A stretch of DNA of 64,000 nucleotides, taken from assembly GCF_000949255.1 (NCBI RefSeq), contig NZ_JXUW01000002.1:62001-126000 (forward strand). Reading direction: 5' to 3'. A program made the translations under genes and the position numbers. This DNA comes from Ferrimicrobium acidiphilum DSM 19497 (lineage in GTDB: Bacteria > Actinomycetota > Acidimicrobiia > Acidimicrobiales > Acidimicrobiaceae). The notes beneath the pieces were generated by a model that had not been told where the DNA came from, ran no database searches, and worked only from the letters and a program-made list of their open reading frames with translations. Shown in pieces: positions 58,716 through 64,000 of the stretch. Within the stretch, counting starts at the first letter, position 1. Each line of letters starts with the position of its first letter.

Positions 58716-61466
58716 ATGAAAAAGCAGCTGAAGGGGTTAGAACGGCATTTCACATCCCAAGGGGTTGATCCGTTTGCATCGGTAGTGTGGGAGCGCCGTG
58801 ATGCGAAGATCTCTAATTACCGGACAGGAGAGGTGGCCTTCGAACAGGATGGGGTAGAGGTGCCGAGCACCTGGAGCATGAATGCCACCAATATTCTCTC
58901 GCAGAAGTACTTCCGAGGTGCGCTCGACTCTCCTGATCGTGAGGGATCGCTTAAGACGGTAGCGGACCGTATCGTCGATACATTGGCTAGTTGGGGTCAA
59001 AAAGATGGCTATTTCACCGGACCTGACGAGGCGGCTACCTTCGCCGATGAATTGAAGTATCTCTTGATCCACCAGCGGGCTGCATTTAACTCGCCCGTGT
59101 GGTTCAACATAGGAGTGAAGGGCGTGCCACAGCAGGGTTCTGCGTGCTTCATCCTCTCCGTTGATGACACTATGGATGCCATTTTGAATTGGTATCGTGA
59201 GGAGGGTGTCATTTTCAAGGGCGGCTCTGGCTCTGGAGTCAATCTCTCTCGAATTCGATCATCGATGGAGCATCTCAATGGCGGCGGGACGGCCTCGGGA
59301 CCAGTCTCGTTTATGCGTGGCGCTGACGCTTCGGCTGGGACCATCAAGTCGGGAGGCAAGACACGCCGGGCGGCCAAGATGGTCATTCTCGATGTAAGCC
59401 ACCCGGATGTTGAGGAGTTCATCTGGACGAAGGCGATCGAGGAACGAAAGGCTCGCACCCTCGAGGCGGCAGGCTTCGATATGGGTGTGGACGGCAAGGA
59501 TGCCTTCTCTGTGCAGTACCAGAACGCGAACAACTCGGTCAGAGTGAGCGATGAGTTCATGCAGGCGGTTCTTGAGGGCCGCGACTGGGAGCTAAGGGCT
59601 GTCACCACCGGCGAGGTACTGCGGCGGCTGCCAGCTCGTGAACTTATGCGCCAAATTGCACAGGCCGCTTGGGAGTGTGCGGACCCGGGTGTTCAGTATG
59701 ACTCAACCATCAACCGCTGGCACACAACCCCTAATGCGGGCAGAATCAATGGATCCAATCCGTGTAGCGAGTACATGCACCTTGATAACTCGTCGTGTAA
59801 CTTAGCCTCGATTAATCTTTTGAAGTATCTCAATGATGATGGCAGCTTTGACGTTGATGGCTTCACTCATGCGGTCTCCCTCCTGATTGTGGCGCAGGAC
59901 ATTCTTGTTGGCAACGCCGACTATCCGACTGATAAGATTGCCAAGACCTCACGTGCATTTCGTCAGCTCGGCATTGGTTACGCTAATCTTGGTGCGCTAC
60001 TGATGGCACTCGGCTTACCCTATGATTCAGAGGCAGGGCGTGCCTATGGAGCTGCTATCACCGCGATTATGACGGGCTATGCCTATGACACCTCTGCATG
60101 CTTGGCGGCTAGGGTAGGTGCCTTCGATGGTTACGACGCTGATCGTGAGGGGATGCTACGCGTTATTGGCATGCACCATGAGCACGTATCGAAAATTAAC
60201 TCTTACTTTGTGCCTCCAGAGTTGATAACGGCGGCTCAAGAGATTTGGCAAGAGACGGAGACGCTCGCCCAGGAGCAAGGGATCCGGAACGCTCAAGTGT
60301 CGTTACTGGCCCCTACTGGGACTATTGGCCTGCTCATGGACTGTGATACCACTGGGATCGAACCTGACCTTGGTCTTGTCAAGTTCAAGACACTCGTAGG
60401 CGGCGGAACGATGACTTTTGTCAATCAGACTGTTCCTCGGGCGTTGCGATCGCTTGGCTATGACCAGACAGCGATCGACTCTATAGTGGCATATATAGAT
60501 GAGCACAAGACAATACTGGGTGCACCGCAACTGAAGGAAGAACACCTGCCGGTCTTTGCTTGTGCCATGGGTGACAATGTCATTAGCTACCGTGGTCACA
60601 TTGCGATGATGTCGGCAGTACAGCCATTCTTGTCAGGCGCCATCTCCAAGACCGTCAATCTTCCTGAGTCTGCGACGGTGGAGGATATCGAAGAGGCCTA
60701 TATAGAGAGTTGGCGGCTCGGCTTGAAGGCTGTTGCGATCTATCGCGATAACTGCAAAGTCGGTCAACCTCTCCAGACGATGCGCAAGGAAGAGAAGCCC
60801 GTAGTGACCGCAGAGGTTGCCGAGTTGCGGCGTGAGATCGCGGATCTTGGTTCACGTTCCAAGCGAGAGAGATTGCCGAGGCATCGACAGTCGAGAACAT
60901 ACGCATTCCAGGTCGCCGATGCTGAGGGCTATGCCACCGTCGGGGAGTATCCTGATGGACGTCCGGGCGAGGTTTTCATAAAGGTATCGAAGCAGGGATC
61001 GACGCTTGCTGGAGTTATGGACGCATTCTCGATTGCCGTCAGCCTGGGCCTCCAACATGGAGTACCAATGGAGACCTTCGTCCGCAAGTACGTGAATATG
61101 CGGTTTGAGCCTGCTGGTATCACAGACGATCAAGACATTCGTATCGCCTCGAGCCTGGTGGATTACATCTTCCGTAGGCTAGCGATTGATTACCTTGACA
61201 CTGATTCTCGCGACGATTTGGGAATCCACACTACTGGCGAGCGGACTCGTAGCTTGCTGTTCCCAACAGAGGATTCACATCTTCCTTCGAACAAGGAGAT
61301 TGATGAGAGTTACGGTGCTTCGGTGACGCCATTGCCTCCGCTTGACGATGCGACGCCATTCGTGCAATCAGACGCCCCGTACTGTTATTCCTGCGGCAAC
61401 GTGATGCAGCGGTCTGGTTCGTGCTTTGTATGTGCGAGTTGTGGGACCACGTCAGGGTGTTCGTAA
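58716..61466 (+). CDS. nrdJ: Adenosylcobalamin-dependent (class II) ribonucleotide reductase
   Basis: A 916-residue enzyme that makes deoxyribonucleotides with B12 in place of an oxygen-requiring radical cofactor. Landmarks: FNSPVWFNIG, FILSVDDTMDAIL, FKGGSGSGVNLS, GADASAGTIKSGGKTRRAAKMV, NPCSEYMHLDNSSCNLASINL and LAPTGTIGLLMDCDTTGIEPD. A C-terminal extension ends with a zinc/redox cysteine cluster (CYSCGNVM and CFVCASCG). I start at ATG 58716, because GGAGGG (58703-58708) is 7 bases ahead; GTG 58692 would add 8 residues. QueG in this window also depends on cobalamin. Confidence 0.96.
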   Translation: MKKQLKGLERHFTSQGVDPFASVVWERRDAKISNYRTGEVAFEQDGVEVPSTWSMNATNILSQKYFRGALDSPDREGSLKTVADRIVDTLASWGQKDGYFTGPDEAATFADELKYLLIHQRAAFNSPVWFNIGVKGVPQQGSACFILSVDDTMDAILNWYREEGVIFKGGSGSGVNLSRIRSSMEHLNGGGTASGPVSFMRGADASAGTIKSGGKTRRAAKMVILDVSHPDVEEFIWTKAIEERKARTLEAAGFDMGVDGKDAFSVQYQNANNSVRVSDEFMQAVLEGRDWELRAVTTGEVLRRLPARELMRQIAQAAWECADPGVQYDSTINRWHTTPNAGRINGSNPCSEYMHLDNSSCNLASINLLKYLNDDGSFDVDGFTHAVSLLIVAQDILVGNADYPTDKIAKTSRAFRQLGIGYANLGALLMALGLPYDSEAGRAYGAAITAIMTGYAYDTSACLAARVGAFDGYDADREGMLRVIGMHHEHVSKINSYFVPPELITAAQEIWQETETLAQEQGIRNAQVSLLAPTGTIGLLMDCDTTGIEPDLGLVKFKTLVGGGTMTFVNQTVPRALRSLGYDQTAIDSIVAYIDEHKTILGAPQLKEEHLPVFACAMGDNVISYRGHIAMMSAVQPFLSGAISKTVNLPESATVEDIEEAYIESWRLGLKAVAIYRDNCKVGQPLQTMRKEEKPVVTAEVAELRREIADLGSRSKRERLPRHRQSRTYAFQVADAEGYATVGEYPDGRPGEVFIKVSKQGSTLAGVMDAFSIAVSLGLQHGVPMETFVRKYVNMRFEPAGITDDQDIRIASSLVDYIFRRLAIDYLDTDSRDDLGIHTTGERTRSLLFPTEDSHLPSNKEIDESYGASVTPLPPLDDATPFVQSDAPYCYSCGNVMQRSGSCFVCASCGTTSGCS

Positions 61467-61605
61467 TTTTTAGGGTTCTTGGAGTGTCTCCCATTGCTTA
61501 ACTAAGGAAACGCCTAAAGTCGTCTCTGCGGTTAATCTTCTGTTTGTTTGCATGTCTTCCGCCCTCACCCTGTATATGGGATGGGGGCGAAGCGTGTCAG
61601 AGCCT

Positions 61606-61628
61606 CAACATATAATCCCCATATGTTG
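61606..61628. repeat. Inverted repeat at the 5' end of the tyrosine recombinase gene
   Basis: CAACATAT (61606-61613) and ATATGTTG (61621-61628) are perfect inverted arms around a 7-base centre, AATCCCC. This is the geometry of a tyrosine recombinase core site, and equally of an operator. A related sequence, TATATGGGATGGGG, lies at 61573-61586. Immediately after comes GGAGCGCTCC (61630-61639), a perfect palindrome that includes the ribosome binding site. Confidence 0.55.
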
Positions 61629-61642
61629 TGGAGCGCTCCTTA

Positions 61643-63013
61643 ATGGTGTCATCTGTTCGGGTAATACGTCCGGTCGCGGTCGATCCTGAGGTCATTGAGC
61701 GAGTTCTTGGTGTAACCCCTCATGAGGTCGAACATGTGGATGCTCCCTCCATTTTGGTGGATGGGGAGTTCCATGTTGCTGCTAGCCGGTGGCTACTCCG
61801 CAAATATAGGTTGCGCCCTGTTGAAGCTACCATTAAAAGCCATGCGGCACGTTTAGCGCTGTATATTGCGTGGTTGCGCAACGACTGCGGCTTAGCCGGG
61901 AATGACCAGTGGTACGCTGACGTATTTGTGGTCTCGGAGGAGCAAGTCCGTCGTTACTACCGACTACGCCAATTCGATCCTAAAACTAGAGTGAGTTCTT
62001 CTGCATGGCAAGCTCAACTTTCTACCATCAAGCAGTTTCATGAGTTTCTGCGAGATACCTACCGGGTTCCGCTTCCCTTTCATATTGAGTCCTTTCTGAA
62101 TCCCGTGGGCATGCGAGTTACTAGTGCGACTGAGCTGCGACCTCGCATGAGAGACGGGAGTCGCGGTACGCCAATCACTCCAGAATTTTCGGACCTGTTG
62201 ATTCAAGGAGCTCTCCGCATCGACGGTCAATTGCGGCAGACCGACTCGCTCACGGTAGAGCGTGATGCCGCCTTCATTAGTTTAGGGTTGGCAACAGGAA
62301 TGCGATCGGCAACGCTCGCCAGTATTACTGCCTATGAACTACCACCTCTCGGTGCCGGTCCACTAACCACCATCAGAGTACCTGATTTTATCACGAAGGG
62401 TGATGCAGGCGGAGATGCTCTTGTCTTCGCTCACCGGTTGGTGCCAGTTCATCAGTATATTCATGGAGCTAGAGACGAGCTGATAGGGATGATGCGCGCG
62501 CCATATTCACCAATCGATGCGATCGAACTCGTTGGTGCAGATTCTGATGCGTGGGAGACAACCGTGGACGGGAAAGTTAGGAGATTTACCTGGGTGGAGA
62601 CCGACATGATGACTCGTAGACGCCTGGTCTTGCCAGACGGTACATCACCATTACTGTGGTACGGCGGGTATAAGGCTAAGCCCATATCCTACGCTCAGGC
62701 AGCCACGATAACGGCAATGGCACGGGATTGGACTAGAGCTCATCTTGAGCCGAATTTTCCTGCGAGTTTTCGTACGCATGATCTTCGACACACTTACGCG
62801 ACACATTTGGTAGTGTGCATCTACAAGCAGGCCGTGGCCCAATATATTCATGAAAGCGCGGCTGATGCATATCGACCGGGCCGTATTGCAGATGCTGTTA
62901 GTATTGCCAAGCTATCCCTCGGCCATGCAAGTGAAGCATCGACCAATCTTTATATTCAGCATGCGCCCAAGTTTCTCGATATTAGCATTGACGAATTCTT
63001 AGGAGGGAAGTAG
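61643..63013 (+). CDS. Tyrosine recombinase / integrase
   Basis: About 456 residues. The N-terminal SAM-like domain spans residues 45-145 (VEATIKSHAARLALYIAWL). The catalytic domain has Arg221 (ATGMRSATLASI), Lys252 (DFITKGDA), His379-x2-Arg382 (RTHDLRHTYATHL), His428 (LGHAS) and Tyr437 (NLYIQHA). All residues are present, so it should be active. A 60-residue insertion lies between the Lys and His-x2-Arg motifs (about 280-345). ATG 61643 is chosen because GGAG is 9 bases ahead; GTG 61628 has none. Its stop overlaps the next gene by one base. Confidence 0.88.
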   Translation: MVSSVRVIRPVAVDPEVIERVLGVTPHEVEHVDAPSILVDGEFHVAASRWLLRKYRLRPVEATIKSHAARLALYIAWLRNDCGLAGNDQWYADVFVVSEEQVRRYYRLRQFDPKTRVSSSAWQAQLSTIKQFHEFLRDTYRVPLPFHIESFLNPVGMRVTSATELRPRMRDGSRGTPITPEFSDLLIQGALRIDGQLRQTDSLTVERDAAFISLGLATGMRSATLASITAYELPPLGAGPLTTIRVPDFITKGDAGGDALVFAHRLVPVHQYIHGARDELIGMMRAPYSPIDAIELVGADSDAWETTVDGKVRRFTWVETDMMTRRRLVLPDGTSPLLWYGGYKAKPISYAQAATITAMARDWTRAHLEPNFPASFRTHDLRHTYATHLVVCIYKQAVAQYIHESAADAYRPGRIADAVSIAKLSLGHASEASTNLYIQHAPKFLDISIDEFLGGK

Positions 63014-63495
63014 TGGCGCATCCAACTCGTGGGCAGACTAGCCATACATATGATATCGTCGAGGTCGTAAATATTGACTATGCGAATTTAGCGTTGGTCT
63101 ACCGCGATGCGGCGCACGCCTTACCGCAACGAGTCCAATTCCGGATTGACGATCAGACGGCGGCAGCACGGCAGGTCTTTCAAGGGATTGTGGATAGCTT
63201 GGCGCTGGTTGGTGATGGCCAATGGGAATCAAGCTATACCTTAGGGCCACGAATGGGCGTGTTGGCTAAGCTCGTGGAGGTCTTTCATGCTGACGGAATC
63301 GACGATTTTAGTAGCACCTCGGTCGGACTGACAGAGCTACGGAATGCCATCGAGAAATTTGATTCTGGTAGCAAGCGTAGCCTCAACAAGCTAATGGGGA
63401 GAGTGTTGCAGACTTGTCACCCCAATGGTCAGGTATTAGCGAAAGCACTAAGAGGCTCTCCTGACATTCATGTGGATAAACTCGCCCTTTCATAG
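63013..63495 (+). CDS. Recombinase-coupled protein of unknown function
   Basis: A 160-residue protein whose GTG overlaps the recombinase TAG (TAGTG), so it is co-translated. No family recognised. The N-terminal part is mixed (VVNIDYANLALVYRDAAHAL). The middle has LGPRMGVLAKLVEVFHADGI. The C-terminal third is basic and helical (SKRSLNKLMGRVLQTCHP). It could be an accessory subunit of the recombinase, as in multi-gene recombinase modules, or a cargo gene. Base use is similar to the recombinase. Confidence 0.6.
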   Translation: MAHPTRGQTSHTYDIVEVVNIDYANLALVYRDAAHALPQRVQFRIDDQTAAARQVFQGIVDSLALVGDGQWESSYTLGPRMGVLAKLVEVFHADGIDDFSSTSVGLTELRNAIEKFDSGSKRSLNKLMGRVLQTCHPNGQVLAKALRGSPDIHVDKLALS

Positions 63496-63497
63496 GG

Positions 63498-63800
63498 TCA
63501 CTTTAGGTCAATGGGTCCGAGAAGCTTGCACACCAGGGCCAGGGTAGCCTTGGCGGAGTGAAACCTATACGAGCGGGCAATGATGGAGCGAGCCTTGGTG
63601 TTAAGTCCCTCGACCCTCCCGTTGGATACCCCAAGTCTGATGGAGGCGAGGATACCTTCTCTATGAGTACGGATGGTCTTTGAGAGTCGGATGAAACTCG
63701 GTGGTCTTGAACTCAGAGGCTCGCTTTCACCAGTGATCGAGCATCTCGTTCAGCTTCCTCACGAGGTGCGATGCACGGCGAGGACCTGGACTGCTTAGGT
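63498..63800 (-). pseudogene. ISL3-family transposase C-terminal remnant
   Basis: Minus-strand frame ending at 63498 reads KTIRTHREGILASI, then LGVSNGRVEGLNTKARSII and FHSAKATLALVCKLLG, the characteristic C-terminus of ISL3 transposases (SNGxxEGxNxKxR). About 120 bases upstream the frame breaks and continues in others (SEFKTTEF, and VRKLNEMLDHW followed by TGA). No further transposase is readable out to the window edge at 64000. The remaining 63801-64000 shows no gene. Confidence 0.82.
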
Positions 63801-64000
63801 TGGGTGGATTGCTTGTGGCGCAATATGTCGACTAGATGGTGGTGTTGTCCGAGTGGGAAGCTGTTCGCGTGCTTGATGCTCAACAGGGAAGCCAGAAGGG
63901 AACCATGAACTGCTGCATTAAAGCGGAACGGTAACTAGCCCAAGTTGTAAAATAGTGAGGTTCTGGTGGTTCACTTTGCCTTATAGATTTGTTTGTAGTC

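Overview
The window reads as chromosomal DNA of an actinobacterium, most likely an acidophilic member of the Acidimicrobiia (Ferrimicrobium/Acidimicrobium/Acidithrix relatives). This is inference. It rests on mycobacterium-like gene order (CDP-alcohol phosphatidyltransferase, acyltransferase, PimA-like mannosyltransferase, pdxS, pdxT, yebC, ruvCAB), a moderate GC content judged by eye, many GTG/TTG starts, 1-4 base start/stop overlaps, class II ribonucleotide reductase and a molybdo-iron-sulfur membrane complex. No rRNA, tRNA or CRISPR array was found.

Layout. 1-8834: PI/PI-mannoside synthesis genes, a membrane pseudo-protease related to M48 peptidases, the PLP synthase pair pdxST, yebC, a peroxiredoxin and ruvCAB. 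8835-23882: about 15 kb separates ruvB from queA, which are neighbours in many actinobacteria. It holds a decayed gene-poor stretch, a PAS-AraC regulator divergent from a bifunctional PutA, a ruined IS256 transposase, an operon of zinc ribbon, flavodoxin-reductase-like protein, DUF4031 and queG, a PimB'-like mannosyltransferase with an SRPBCC protein, a MocR regulator divergent from an aminotransferase and a methylmalonate-semialdehyde dehydrogenase, and a structured remnant resembling an IS200/IS605 right end. 23883-36483: conserved core genes queA, tgt, secD, secF, relA, two small membrane-associated genes, alaS, ruvX, mltG and aroE. 36484-38880: a GC-rich decayed island with a lipoprotein-like gene, a wrecked carboxypeptidase-regulatory-like gene and an ECF sigma factor broken by one in-frame TGA.

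39116-43157: type IV pilus motor genes pilB, pilT and pilC without the rest of the pilus set. 43168-49287: an MFS exporter, a metallo-beta-lactamase/rhodanese sulfur-metabolism protein, a thioesterase remnant, an unrecognised gene, a GtrA-like membrane protein and a sugar-nucleotide epimerase. 49385-54724 (minus): an operon for a cytoplasm-facing molybdopterin oxidoreductase, in which a four-cluster ferredoxin is fused to an NrfD-type quinone-binding membrane subunit, with a TorD-like chaperone. A perfect 18-bp palindrome lies in front of it. 54957-58381 (minus): a YfhO-like membrane protein and a dolichol-phosphate-mannose-synthase-like glycosyltransferase. 58716-61466: the B12-dependent ribonucleotide reductase behind an NrdR-like box. 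61606-64000: a tyrosine recombinase with an inverted repeat at its 5' end, a coupled partner of unknown function, and an ISL3 transposase remnant.

The core blocks cover envelope mannolipid synthesis, cofactor supply, recombination, queuosine modification (queA, tgt and queG all present), protein export and the stringent response. The accessory blocks cover proline and beta-amino acid catabolism and sulfur or aromatic redox chemistry, and are bounded by several dead mobile elements. The best candidates for something undescribed are the inactive M48-like membrane protein, the recombinase with its small partner and possible crossover site, and the fused ferredoxin-NrfD complex with its palindromic operator.
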